64,000 bases of DNA, from NCBI RefSeq assembly GCF_007431345.1, contig NZ_CP041730.1, forward strand, positions 4,588,001 through 4,652,000, in the 5' to 3' direction. The position numbers were made by a program, and so were the translations under genes. Position 1 is the first letter of the stretch. Each line of letters begins with the position of its first letter. Source of the DNA: Chitinimonas arctica. Its GTDB lineage: Bacteria > Pseudomonadota > Gammaproteobacteria > Burkholderiales > Chitinimonadaceae. This document shows, piece after piece, positions 1 through 8,273 of this stretch. The notes below the pieces were generated by a model. It was not told the DNA's origin and did not search any database. It saw only the letters and a list, made by a program, of their open reading frames with translations.

Positions 1-2
1 TG

Positions 3-2003
3 ACCTGCCAGGACTGGAGCATCAATCACTGGGGTGCCTACAGCGATGTGCTGGGCCAGGACCTCGACTTCATGGTCCACCTGGGCGACTACATCTACGA
101 AACCGTCGGCGAGGGCTTCCAGGTCGGTGCGGTCGAAAGCCGCCATACCGCACTGGTGCTGCCGAACGGCACATTCAAAAGCGGGACGTCCGGAGCCAAG
201 TACGCCACCACCCTGGCCGACTATCGCTACCTCTACAAGCAATACCGCACCGATAGCCGCTTGCAGGCCGTGCACGAGCGCTTTGCCATGGTCGCCATCT
301 GGGACGACCACGAGTTCTCCGACGATTGCTGGGGCGACGCCGAGACCTATGGCAACGGCACTTTCAGTGCGACCGCCAGCGACAATACCCACCAGCCGCT
401 TCGTCGCCGCAGCGCCAACCAGGCCTGGTTCGAATTCATGCCGGCCGATATCTATTTCACTACCTCGCTGGCAGCGGGCGTGGAAAACATCCGTATCTAC
501 CGCGACCTGCAGTTCGGCAAGCTGGCGCATCTGATCATGACCGACGAGCGCCTGTACCGCAGCGACCATATGATCCCGGAAGCGGCCGTCAACCCCGCCA
601 CCGGCCAGCAGGTCGGCAGCATCGGCAGCCGCTACATGGTGCCGGAAGCCACTTTGTACGGCGCCGAGGCGCTGAAGATCGACGGTGCCAAGCGGCTGGG
701 CTTGCCCGATCCGCTGGTGTTTGTCTCCATGCTGGGGACCAGCCAGCGCAATTGGTGGAAGGACACGATGAAGTCCTCGCCGGCGGCCTGGAAGCTGTGG
801 GGCAACGAAGTCTCGCTGATGCGCATGGGCGTGGACGGTAGCAATGCCATCGCGACCTTGCTGGCCTTGCAATCGGTAAGCACCCTGGCCGGCAATATCT
901 CGGGCGCCCTGGCTTTGACCGGCGGCAATGTGCCGGTGGCCGGCGCCATCGTGGCGGCCGTGACCGCCGGCGCTGCGCAAGCCGCTGCCGGCGCGGCGGG
1001 CACCGCGATCGCTACTGCTGCCGCAACCGGTGGCGACAAGGGCGCCGCCGCCGTTGGCGCCGGCCTGAGCGCCCCGCAAGCCGGCATCGCAGTGGCCGCA
1101 TTCAACGCGGCCCTGGCTGCCGCAGCAGGTGGCGCCACGGCCCAAGTGGCCGCCGCCGCCCAGACCATCGCCTTCGGTTATATCAAGCCGGATGTAGCAG
1201 CCAACAAGCAGAACTCGCCCTTCGTGATCGCGGCCGGCCAGCAAGCTGCCCTGGCACCGTTCTTCACCAAGTTCCTGCTGAATGCCGACCAGTGGGACGG
1301 CTACAACGAAGAGCGCAAGGACCTGATGAACCATATCAAGTCCACCGGCATCAAGAATGTGGTCGCCCTGACCGGCGATATCCACTCCTTCTTCGCCGGC
1401 GCGGTCAGCGACAACTTCACCGGCAGCGGTGGCGGTACCCCCGTCATGGTCGACCTGGTGACGGCAGGGATCAGCTCCGACTCCTTCTTCAGCTATCTGA
1501 AGAGCGCGGTAGGCAGCCTGTCCGCCAGCCTGGCCACCCTGGTCTACTACCCGCTGCCCGTGCCGGTGCCCGGCCTGGGCACGGTCAACCTCAATGTCAA
1601 CCTGCTCGACTACACCATGGGCAAGGCCGCGCCGACGGCCGCCAGCCTGGCCGACAGCCTGCGGGTGCAATTGCGCGGCGAGTTGGGCAAGCTCGGGCTG
1701 CCGGAAGTCCAGCTGGACGCCACCACCAGCGCCGTGCTGGGCGGCTTGCAGGCCAGCGCAGCCTTTACCGGCCAATTGCTGCCGCTGGCACAGCAGCTTG
1801 CCAGCCTCAACAGCAATCCATGGCTGAAGCTGGTCAACACCGATGCCCAGGGCTATATGGTGGTAACGGTGACATCCGCTCAGCTGAGCTGCGAGTTCCG
1901 CCAGGTTAACAAGCTGGTGGGCGGGACGGCGCCGGCCACGGTTGTGGCGAAAACCACCACGGCGACGGTGATGAAGGATGTTGCGGCGGTGACGGTGGCC
2001 TGA
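3..2003 (+). CDS. phoD: PhoD-like alkaline phosphatase/phosphodiesterase, 5' end outside window
   Basis: Phosphate-ester hydrolase of the PhoD metallophosphatase family, usually exported and active in phosphate scavenging. The frame is open from base 3, so the true start and any signal peptide lie outside the window. Metal-site motifs are visible: a CQD segment at the window start, HLGDYIYE at 78-101, WDDHEF at about 301-318, and GDIHSF at 1374-1391. A TSQRNWW segment lies near 741. Between the NEVSL segment (about 804) and the conserved C-terminal GDIH part sits an extremely Ala/Gly-rich stretch (about 840-1180) that is unusual for the family. A strong terminator follows the stop. The family call is secure; the substrate is not known. 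Confidence 0.85.
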   Translation, partial: TCQDWSINHWGAYSDVLGQDLDFMVHLGDYIYETVGEGFQVGAVESRHTALVLPNGTFKSGTSGAKYATTLADYRYLYKQYRTDSRLQAVHERFAMVAIWDDHEFSDDCWGDAETYGNGTFSATASDNTHQPLRRRSANQAWFEFMPADIYFTTSLAAGVENIRIYRDLQFGKLAHLIMTDERLYRSDHMIPEAAVNPATGQQVGSIGSRYMVPEATLYGAEALKIDGAKRLGLPDPLVFVSMLGTSQRNWWKDTMKSSPAAWKLWGNEVSLMRMGVDGSNAIATLLALQSVSTLAGNISGALALTGGNVPVAGAIVAAVTAGAAQAAAGAAGTAIATAAATGGDKGAAAVGAGLSAPQAGIAVAAFNAALAAAAGGATAQVAAAAQTIAFGYIKPDVAANKQNSPFVIAAGQQAALAPFFTKFLLNADQWDGYNEERKDLMNHIKSTGIKNVVALTGDIHSFFAGAVSDNFTGSGGGTPVMVDLVTAGISSDSFFSYLKSAVGSLSASLATLVYYPLPVPVPGLGTVNLNVNLLDYTMGKAAPTAASLADSLRVQLRGELGKLGLPEVQLDATTSAVLGGLQASAAFTGQLLPLAQQLASLNSNPWLKLVNTDAQGYMVVTVTSAQLSCEFRQVNKLVGGTAPATVVAKTTTATVMKDVAAVTVA

Positions 2004-2018
2004 GAAGGCTGGTAAGCA

Positions 2019-2048
2019 GACAAAGCCCCGCTGATGCGGGGCTTTGTC
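2019..2048 (+). terminator. Rho-independent-type hairpin after the PhoD-like gene
   Basis: A perfect 13-bp stem (GACAAAGCCCCGC paired with its complement) and a TGAT loop lie 16 bases after the stop codon. The 3' arm carries T-rich CTTTGTCGTT rather than a pure T tract. It separates the phosphatase from the Fic locus. Confidence 0.75.
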
Positions 2049-2095
2049 GTTAGTGCGGCTTGTAAGTAACGCTTTTCCTTAGCGACCTGCTGATT

Positions 2096-2181
2096 AATTG
2101 CGCCACAATCGCGCCACAAAAATGGCGCGATTAGCGTAATCGCGCCACAATCGCGCCATTCTCCTGCCGAATCGCGCCATT
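2096..2181. repeat. Six-copy AATCGCGCCA repeat cluster, candidate operators of the Fic gene
   Basis: Five direct copies of AATCGCGCCA[CT] (2096 with one T substitution, 2107, 2138, 2149, 2170) and one inverted copy (2121-2132) fill the 86 bases before the Fic start codon. Copies 1-2 and 4-5 abut with an 11-bp period, about one helical turn. No Shine-Dalgarno sequence is visible before the ATG, so the promoter and operators probably lie inside the repeats. The downstream protein starts with a winged-helix-like segment, so autoregulation is the simplest reading. This is inference. Confidence 0.7.
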
Positions 2182-2186
2182 CCGCC

Positions 2187-3542
2187 ATGTCTACAGCCGC
2201 GCAAGTACTGGATACCGTCCTAAACGCAACCGCCGGTCTGACGATAGGGGAGCTTTTATTGCAGCACCCCGACGTCCCCCGTCGAACTGCCCAGCGTTGG
2301 CTCAACGAGTGGGTGAAGGAAAACAAACTAGTCGCTGTCGGTACCGGTAGGACGCGGCATTATCGTGCATCCGGGACAGCGGCGCCGGCACCTGCCGAAG
2401 TTCGTACCGATGGTTTTCATGCCTCTATCCAGCTTTCGGTCGATAGCCTGGATATCGTCACTTACCTTGAGCAGCCGGTTGTAGCGCGTAGACCGGTGGG
2501 TTATCAGCGTGACCTATTGGAGACGTATCAGCCCAATGTGACCTTCCATCTGGCCGAACCACTTCGGCGGCAGCTGCATCGAATGGGCAGAACCGCCGCA
2601 ATGCTTAGCCCGGCCGGCACTTATAGCCGCGCGATCCTGAACCGCTTGCTGATCGATTTGTCCTGGGCATCCAGCCATCTGGAAGGAAATACCTATTCCC
2701 GACTCGATACACGCAAGCTGATCGAGTATGGCCAGGTGGCGCAGGGAAAGGGAACGCTGGAAACCCAGATGATTCTCAACCACAAGTCCGCAATCGAGTT
2801 GCTGGTTGAGAATATCGAAACGGCAGGATTCAACCGCTTCACCTTGATGAATTTGCACAGCGCCCTGTCGGAAAACCTGCTGCCGAACCCCGCCGATGAG
2901 GGGCGCATTCGACAGCATGCGGTAGAAATCGGCAAAAGCGTGTATCGACCCCTATCCGTGCCGCAGCAGATCGATGAAATGCTGGGAATCTTGCTGGAAA
3001 AGGCTGGGCAGATTTTAGATCCGTTTGAGCAATCATTTTTTGTGATGGTGCACTTGCCGTATCTCCAGCCTTTTGCGGATATCAACAAGCGTACTTCCCG
3101 CCTGGCCGCCAATCTGCCGCTGTTCCGGGCCAATTTGTGCCCGCTGACTTTCCTGGATGTACCGGAACGAGCCTATAGCCTTGCCATCTTGGGCGTGTAC
3201 GAAATGGGTCGAGTGGAGTTACTGCGCGATCTCTATTTGTGGGCCTATGAACGGTCCACGCAGGAATATCTTGCGATTAAACAAGATTTGGCAGAGCCCG
3301 ATCCCCTTCGCCTGGCTTATCGTGACCTGATCAAGCAGACGATACGGGATATCGTTTCCCAACCTACGCTGGAACCGCTCGCCCTCGTCCAGCGGGCTGT
3401 GGTGGGGGTCCCTGAGACGGACCGCTCGAATATTCAGTCACTGATCGTGCAGGAGCTAGGACGTTTGCATGAGGGTGTACTTGCGCGGTATGGCTTGCGG
3501 CCCGCTGAATTGCTTGCGTGGAAGGCAGCCCAGGGGCGTTGA
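2187..3542 (+). CDS. Fic-domain protein with N-terminal winged helix-turn-helix
   Basis: This 451-residue protein belongs to the Fic/DOC superfamily, whose members usually transfer AMP or another nucleotide moiety to target proteins. Residues 1-62 look like a winged helix (RRTAQRWLNEW recognition-helix region, then a basic GRTRHYRASG wing). An inhibitory-helix motif, SSHLEGN, lies at about 160-166 and matches [ST]xxxE[GN] of self-inhibited Fic enzymes. The active-site loop at about 293-302 reads QPFADINKRTSR, where canonical enzymes have HPFxDGNGRxxR: the catalytic His is Gln and the second Gly is Lys. The start is the first ATG after an in-frame stop and directly follows the repeat cluster. 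It may act as a regulator, an AMPylator with altered chemistry, or an inactive Fic. The family is certain; the activity is open. Confidence 0.88.
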   Translation: MSTAAQVLDTVLNATAGLTIGELLLQHPDVPRRTAQRWLNEWVKENKLVAVGTGRTRHYRASGTAAPAPAEVRTDGFHASIQLSVDSLDIVTYLEQPVVARRPVGYQRDLLETYQPNVTFHLAEPLRRQLHRMGRTAAMLSPAGTYSRAILNRLLIDLSWASSHLEGNTYSRLDTRKLIEYGQVAQGKGTLETQMILNHKSAIELLVENIETAGFNRFTLMNLHSALSENLLPNPADEGRIRQHAVEIGKSVYRPLSVPQQIDEMLGILLEKAGQILDPFEQSFFVMVHLPYLQPFADINKRTSRLAANLPLFRANLCPLTFLDVPERAYSLAILGVYEMGRVELLRDLYLWAYERSTQEYLAIKQDLAEPDPLRLAYRDLIKQTIRDIVSQPTLEPLALVQRAVVGVPETDRSNIQSLIVQELGRLHEGVLARYGLRPAELLAWKAAQGR

Positions 3543-3587
3543 TCGAAGCGGCAATTTGGGTTCGATCTGCGGCGATTTTTCGTGCGG

Positions 3588-4484
3588 CTAGACCGCGTCG
3601 CGCGCTCGACCGCCCACTGTCAGCGGCATGGGCCAACGTCCGCTCAAGACCACCCCGGCCAGCGTCAGCAATCCACCCAGCACATGGTAGCCAGCCAGTT
3701 GCTCGCGTAGGACCAAGGCCGCGATCACGGCAGTGAAAACCGGCAGCAGGTTGAAGAAGATGGCGGTCCGGCTGGGTCCAAGGCGGCCCACCGCGTGTAT
3801 CCAGGCCAGGGTGGCGACCATGGAGGCGGGGATGCCGGCGAACAGGATGTAGGGGAGGTTGGTGCTGTTCACGCCGGTCTTGGGCGAGAGCAGGTACAAG
3901 GGCAACAAAGCGAGGATGGCGACCAGGATCTGCACATAGAGCAGCTGCGTGGCGGGTATCTTCAGCTGCCATTTCTTCAGCAGCACGCTGTATAGCGCGT
4001 AGGCTAGGTTGGCGACCAGCATCAAGGCGTCGCCCAGGCCGATGCCATGGGCGAACAGCCTGCCGACGCTGCCTTCCGATACCACGATCAAGACACCGGC
4101 AAAGGATAGTATCGCGCCGGCCAGTGCGCCGGCCGTGAGTTGCTGGCCCAGCATGGCGATGGAGAGGGCCAGCGCCATCATGGGCATCAGCGACAGGATG
4201 ATGCCCATATTGGTGGCGCTGGTGAGATGGGCGGCATAGTAGGCCAGGCTTTGGTAGGTCGCCATGCCGAGAATGCCCAGCAGGGCGATCTTGCCCAGGT
4301 GGGGCCGGATGGCGGCCCAATTGGCCAGGACCGGCCGGAGCAGGAAAGGCGTAAACAGCACACCGGCCAGCAGCCAGCGATAGAATCCGATCTCGGCGGG
4401 AAAGATGGCGTCGGCCGCCAGTTTGCTGACGACGGTATTGCCGGCCCAAATCAGTACGGCCAGCAGGGGAAAGGCATATTGCAA
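3588..4484 (-). CDS. EamA-type drug/metabolite transporter (DMT superfamily)
   Basis: Inner-membrane exporter of the 10-helix EamA/RhaT type. Two repeated EamA halves are visible (about residues 5-130 and 145-275), each with five hydrophobic segments, and the typical N-terminal LIWAGNTVVSK. The substrate is unknown; relatives export amino acids or small metabolites. The start is uncertain. A GGAGG at 4493-4497 (minus strand) favours TTG at 4484 (8-nt spacer) or 4487 over the first TTG at 4499. It lies 105 bases after the MBL-fold gene on the same strand, so the two may be co-transcribed, facing the LysR-AraC pair. Confidence 0.88.
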   Translation of the reverse strand: MQYAFPLLAVLIWAGNTVVSKLAADAIFPAEIGFYRWLLAGVLFTPFLLRPVLANWAAIRPHLGKIALLGILGMATYQSLAYYAAHLTSATNMGIILSLMPMMALALSIAMLGQQLTAGALAGAILSFAGVLIVVSEGSVGRLFAHGIGLGDALMLVANLAYALYSVLLKKWQLKIPATQLLYVQILVAILALLPLYLLSPKTGVNSTNLPYILFAGIPASMVATLAWIHAVGRLGPSRTAIFFNLLPVFTAVIAALVLREQLAGYHVLGGLLTLAGVVLSGRWPMPLTVGGRARDAV

Positions 4485-4589
4485 CAAGGAGACCTCCAAT
4501 CGATGACTGGATTGTCTCCTTGTCTGTCCTAATTGATATAGTGAATTTCGGACAATCGATCCGCCATTCCGGACGATGGCGTCCCCGCC

Positions 4590-5564
4590 TTAACGCGCCT
4601 TGCTGAGATCCTTATAGGCGGCCGGGACATTCAGACCGGGATGGACCCAGCCAAACAGGCTATAGCCGCCGAACTCCGGCATGGCGACGGCCTTGACCGT
4701 TTGCTCCAGCGTCATGCCCTTGTCGATGGCTGCCTGGACGTTCTGCTTCACGGCACTCAGGTAGTCGAGGTGCCATTTCAGGGCTTCCCGGTCCATCGGT
4801 ACCCCGTGGCCGGGGACGATGCGGGCATCCGCCGGCAGGAAGGCGTAGACCTTGTTCAGCGTATCCAGGGTTTGTGTCAGGTGGCCATCCAGCAGCCAGG
4901 GTAGGGCGGGCTTGCTGGCGATAATGGCATTGCCGGCCCACATCACCTTGGCGGCCGGGTCCCATACGAACAGATCGCCACCCGTCTGGGCAAAGCCGAA
5001 GTCGATGATGTCCACGCTGCGGCCGCCAAGATCCACGGTGACACTGCCGCCCGCGGGCACCAGGATATCGCCGGTGCGGGCCTGGATTTCCTCGATGCCG
5101 CGGCCGTTGCCGAAGTGCTTGAGCATAAAGGCTTTGTCGTCTTCCAGATGCGCCGACACATAGTTGCGGGTATTGGCGTGCTGAATGATGCGGGTGTTCG
5201 CCGGCAGATACATATTGCCGTAGGAATGGTCGCCATGTGCGCTGGTATTGATGGCGTAGGTAATGGTTTTTGCCTGGTTCTTCTTGTTCAAGGCCATGAC
5301 CTGCTGGTGCAAGCGCTTGTTCAGCATGGTTTCGATCAGCAAGGCGCCTTTGCTGCCGACGATCAACCCACCACTGGTCGCGGCGGCGGCACCCTTGGCG
5401 TTCAGGTCCTTGGCATCTTGCGGATAATAGGCGTAGGCGCCGGGGGCCAACTGCTCGCTGACCATTTCGACCTTGTTGCCGTCCCAGATCGGTTCGGCAG
5501 CCTGGCTGTGGCTGGTCCAGGCGAGGGCCAGGACGGCGGTGAGGGTGGTGAGGGATTTTTTCAT
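4590..5564 (-). CDS. Periplasmic MBL-fold metallo-hydrolase-like protein with degenerate metal site
   Basis: Exported protein of the metallo-beta-lactamase fold, 324 residues. The signal peptide is residues 1 to about 22 (hydrophobic AVLALAW, cleavage near SQA). Fold motifs are recognisable but altered: the HxHxDH motif reads S108-A-H110-G-D112-H113, the usual HTxGD histidine is Gln193 in AQTGGD, and the usual GD aspartate is Asn212 in WAGN. His253 in VPGHG is kept. Three of the usual zinc ligands are therefore replaced, so a one-metal or non-hydrolytic role is possible. A GGAG lies before the ATG. It is divergent from the LysR gene and upstream of the EamA exporter. Confidence 0.82.
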   Translation of the reverse strand: MKKSLTTLTAVLALAWTSHSQAAEPIWDGNKVEMVSEQLAPGAYAYYPQDAKDLNAKGAAAATSGGLIVGSKGALLIETMLNKRLHQQVMALNKKNQAKTITYAINTSAHGDHSYGNMYLPANTRIIQHANTRNYVSAHLEDDKAFMLKHFGNGRGIEEIQARTGDILVPAGGSVTVDLGGRSVDIIDFGFAQTGGDLFVWDPAAKVMWAGNAIIASKPALPWLLDGHLTQTLDTLNKVYAFLPADARIVPGHGVPMDREALKWHLDYLSAVKQNVQAAIDKGMTLEQTVKAVAMPEFGGYSLFGWVHPGLNVPAAYKDLSKAR

Positions 5565-5662
5565 GATGACTCCGCAGTGTTGATCAGGGCCAAATGGCCA
5601 CTATAGGCAAGGCTGGAACAGACGCTCGCGTTAAGTGGTGTTCAGCATAGCCCTTTCAAATC

Positions 5663-5699
5663 TGCAAATGAATCGACATAATTGATAGCCTGATTTGCA
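5663..5699. promoter_or_regulatory. Inverted repeat in the divergent MBL-fold/LysR intergenic region
   Basis: TGCAAAT (5663-5669) and ATTTGCA (5693-5699) form an inverted repeat immediately before the LysR start. The spacer is AT-rich. LysR proteins usually bind such dyads in shared divergent promoters, so this is a candidate operator. It is based on position and symmetry only. Confidence 0.35.
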
Positions 5700-5702
5700 A
5701 GA

Positions 5703-6620
5703 ATGCAATCCATGACCGACCTGAATGATTTGCGCTTGATCGCGGCCATCGCCGAAACCGCGACGCTTGCCGGCGCGGCAAGGCGGCTGGCGGTCAGCCA
5801 TGCCACGGTTTTCCGGCGCTTGGAGAATATCGAAGCGGGTCTGGGCGTGCGCCTGTTCGAGCGGCGGGCCGGCCGCTATGTGGCCACGGCGGCGGGTGAG
5901 GAGCTGGCCGATGTCGGCGCCGAGATCGACCGGCTGGCGACCCGTTCGCTATTGAAGGTGGTCGGCCACGATCTGCGGCCCAGCGGCCTGGTGCGTATCA
6001 CCACGACCGAAAGCATCGCCATCTGCTGTCTGGGACCGATTCTGGCCAGCTGCCGGCGGCTGCATCCGCAGATCAGCATCCAGCTATTCACCAGCAACGA
6101 TATGCAAAGCCTCAGCAAGCGCGACGCCGATATCGCCATCCGGCCTACCCATCGGCCGCCCGAGGAGCTCATCGGCAAGCGTATCGGCGGCCTGGCCATG
6201 GCCGCTTACGCCAGCCGGGCCTACCTGGCCAACCACGGTGAAAGCCAGGGGCTGGCCGAGCATGATTGGCTGGCACTGGACGATTCCATGAGCCAGCATC
6301 GCTCGCTGAAGTGGTTGTCGCGCATGGTGTCGCTCGAATCCTTGCCGTTCCGTGCCAATACTTTCCCCGTGCTGCGGCAAGCTTGCGCCGAAGGACTGGG
6401 GGTGGCGCTGATGCCGTGTTTTGTCGGCGATACGCATGCCGCGCTGCAACGGGTCACCGGGCCGCTGGAAGGCCTGGATAGCGAACTGTGGCTACTCACC
6501 CACCCTGATCTGCGCGATACCGCCCGCATCAAGCTGGTATACCAGTTCCTGCAACAGCAACTGGCCGGCCTGGCACCCTTGTTCGCCGGCGATGTGCCGA
6601 ACGGCAGCCATGGCGAATAA
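5703..6620 (+). CDS. LysR-family transcriptional regulator
   Basis: DNA-binding regulator of 305 residues. The N-terminal winged helix-turn-helix is at about 5-65 (LAGAARRLAVSHATVFRRLENIEAGLGVRLFER) and the periplasmic-binding-protein-like effector domain at about 90-295. A second ATG at 5712 is an alternative start. It is transcribed away from the MBL-fold gene, the usual arrangement for a LysR regulator and its target. Its last 11 bases overlap the start of the AraC-type gene, so the two regulators are probably made from one mRNA. The effector cannot be read from the sequence. Confidence 0.9.
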   Translation: MQSMTDLNDLRLIAAIAETATLAGAARRLAVSHATVFRRLENIEAGLGVRLFERRAGRYVATAAGEELADVGAEIDRLATRSLLKVVGHDLRPSGLVRITTTESIAICCLGPILASCRRLHPQISIQLFTSNDMQSLSKRDADIAIRPTHRPPEELIGKRIGGLAMAAYASRAYLANHGESQGLAEHDWLALDDSMSQHRSLKWLSRMVSLESLPFRANTFPVLRQACAEGLGVALMPCFVGDTHAALQRVTGPLEGLDSELWLLTHPDLRDTARIKLVYQFLQQQLAGLAPLFAGDVPNGSHGE

Positions 6621-7410
6621 CTATCTCGCCATTCCGGACTTCACCACGCTGCCGGCGCCGGTGTATTTCCGCCATGATGAATTCGGCGCCGATACCCACT
6701 CGGCGCCGCACAGCCACGCCTGGGGGCAGCTGAACTACGTGGCCAACGGTGTGATGCAACTGGAAATCAGCGGACGGCGTTTTTTGTCGCCGCCGCAATA
6801 CGCGGTATGGATTCCGCCGCATGCCCGCCACAGTTGCTACAACCGCTATGCCGTCGTCTACCGTTCGATTTATCTGGCGCTGGACCTGTGCGCCGGTTTG
6901 CCGACGCAGCCGTGCACCTTGATCATCAGCCCTATCCTGAAGGCGATCCTGGCCGATTTTGCCGACAGGGATGTCAAGGTACCGGAGCGGGATGTCGATC
7001 TGCGGCTGGCTCAGGTGCTGGTGGATCAGCTGAACCTGGCCCCGGTGGAAATGCGCTACCTGCCCTTTGCCGACACCCCTATCCTGGCCACGGTATTGGA
7101 AGGTCTCCAGGCCGACCCGGGCGACAATCGCTCCTTGGCGGACTGGGCAGTCCATGTCCACAGTACGGAGCGTACCCTGGCCCGTCACTGCCAGCGCGAA
7201 TTGGGCATGACACTGGGCGAATGGCGGCAGCGGCTGCGTTTCCTGCGTGCGATCGACTCGCTGGAAGCGGGCCAGACCATTCAGGCCATTGCTTTCGATC
7301 TGGGCTACAGCACCGCCTCGGCATTTATCGCGATGTTCCAGCGTCTTTCCGGTACCACGCCGGACCAATACCGCCGTATCGCCGCTGCCAAGGCGGCACC
7401 GACCAGCTAG
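6610..7410 (+). CDS. AraC-family transcriptional regulator
   Basis: Regulator of 266 residues with an N-terminal cupin (about 20-100; HSHAWGQLNYV is the usual histidine-containing strand) and a C-terminal AraC double helix-turn-helix (about 165-260; IQAIAFDLGYSTASAFIAMFQR). The start is ATG 6610, inside the end of the LysR gene, chosen because the cupin begins directly after it. Relatives with this cupin often control neighbouring exporters. The nearby EamA gene is a candidate target, but this is inference from position. Confidence 0.88.
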   Translation: MANNYLAIPDFTTLPAPVYFRHDEFGADTHSAPHSHAWGQLNYVANGVMQLEISGRRFLSPPQYAVWIPPHARHSCYNRYAVVYRSIYLALDLCAGLPTQPCTLIISPILKAILADFADRDVKVPERDVDLRLAQVLVDQLNLAPVEMRYLPFADTPILATVLEGLQADPGDNRSLADWAVHVHSTERTLARHCQRELGMTLGEWRQRLRFLRAIDSLEAGQTIQAIAFDLGYSTASAFIAMFQRLSGTTPDQYRRIAAAKAAPTS

Positions 7411-7437
7411 AGTTTTGCCTGATATGTCGGAAAATCC

Positions 7438-7465
7438 TCAAGTCTTGCGCCTTTGCAGCCGATAA
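7438..7465 (+). promoter_or_regulatory. FliA (sigma-28)-type promoter
   Basis: TCAAG (7438-7442), 15 bases, then a perfect GCCGATAA (7458-7465) matches the sigma-28 -35/-10 elements. The predicted transcript start leaves a short leader with AGGAGG just before the ATG at 7491. The same arrangement, TAAAG-14-GCCGATAT, precedes the paralogous gene at 36306. Confidence 0.7.
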
Positions 7466-7490
7466 ATCGTTCTCGGCCAGGAGGCGCATC

Positions 7491-8273
7491 ATGAAAATAC
7501 CATCTATCCCATCCAACGCCTTACCCAGTTCGCTAGTCCCCACACGTTCGAACAAGCCGGGTTCGACCCAGCTCGCACCAGGCCAGCAGAGCCAGGGCGA
7601 GCTTCAGACCGGTTCGGCGCAAAGCCGTAGCCTGGAAACCCTGTCGCGGCGGGTGGCCGGCCTGAACGATGCCATGACCGATATGGCCGGACAGCTGGCG
7701 CGGCAATTCGCCGGCCTGCTGCTGGGCGACGATGCCGAAGGCGCCAGCATCACCTTCGACCAGACATCATTGGCCACGCAATCGTCTTTCAGCGCGTTCA
7801 GCGCCAGCCGGAGCGATGCGAATGGCACGCAGCGGGCGGCCGGTTTCCGGCTGGACGATGCCAGCCAATTCCTCGGGCATGGCTATATCACCACATCCGA
7901 TGGGCGTCGTTTCGAGTTTGAAATGGAGATACGATACGAATCCAGCCAATCGGCCACGGTGAGCGAGCAACGTTCCAACCAGGCAATTCCTGCCGGGTTG
8001 GAAACCGGTCTTGGCGCGGCCAAGCCCGCCGCAGCGAATGCCCGGCCCTTTGCGGCCGACTTCGCCGGTACGGCGGCCGATCTGTTGGAACGGCTCAGCA
8101 GCGAGCCGGTGCGCTTGCCGTTCGCACTGCAAGGCCAGGATGAGGCGGGCAGGGACACCTTGCCGCTGTTGGGTGATTTGGCGCTACGTCTGCTGGACCT
8201 GCCTGGCGGCAGCCGCTACCTGGACTTGTTGCCGGAAAAAGATCCGGCTGGCCGGCTCGATCTGCGCGCTTGA
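7491..8273 (+). CDS. Uncharacterised FliA-regulon candidate, paralog of the EF-hand protein at 35263-36306
   Basis: Protein of 260 residues without a signal peptide or membrane segment. The N-terminus (1-55) is Ser/Gln/Pro-rich, followed by a helical stretch (about 56-85). A short conserved module at about 125-150 (GHGYITTSDGRRFEFEMEIR) matches GHIVTEDGRRMAF in the protein encoded at 35263-36306. The C-terminal third, LLERLSSEP to PAGRLDLRA, lacks the EF-hand loops of that paralog. Start ATG 7491 has a strong AGGAGG. The sigma-28 promoter suggests a late flagellar-regulon product. No function is recognised. Confidence 0.75.
   Translation: MKIPSIPSNALPSSLVPTRSNKPGSTQLAPGQQSQGELQTGSAQSRSLETLSRRVAGLNDAMTDMAGQLARQFAGLLLGDDAEGASITFDQTSLATQSSFSAFSASRSDANGTQRAAGFRLDDASQFLGHGYITTSDGRRFEFEMEIRYESSQSATVSEQRSNQAIPAGLETGLGAAKPAAANARPFAADFAGTAADLLERLSSEPVRLPFALQGQDEAGRDTLPLLGDLALRLLDLPGGSRYLDLLPEKDPAGRLDLRA

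Noticed and set aside
2096..2181. Possible short CRISPR-like array
   Set aside because: The repeats are only 10-11 bp, partly abutting, and one is inverted; there are no uniform spacers and no cas genes.
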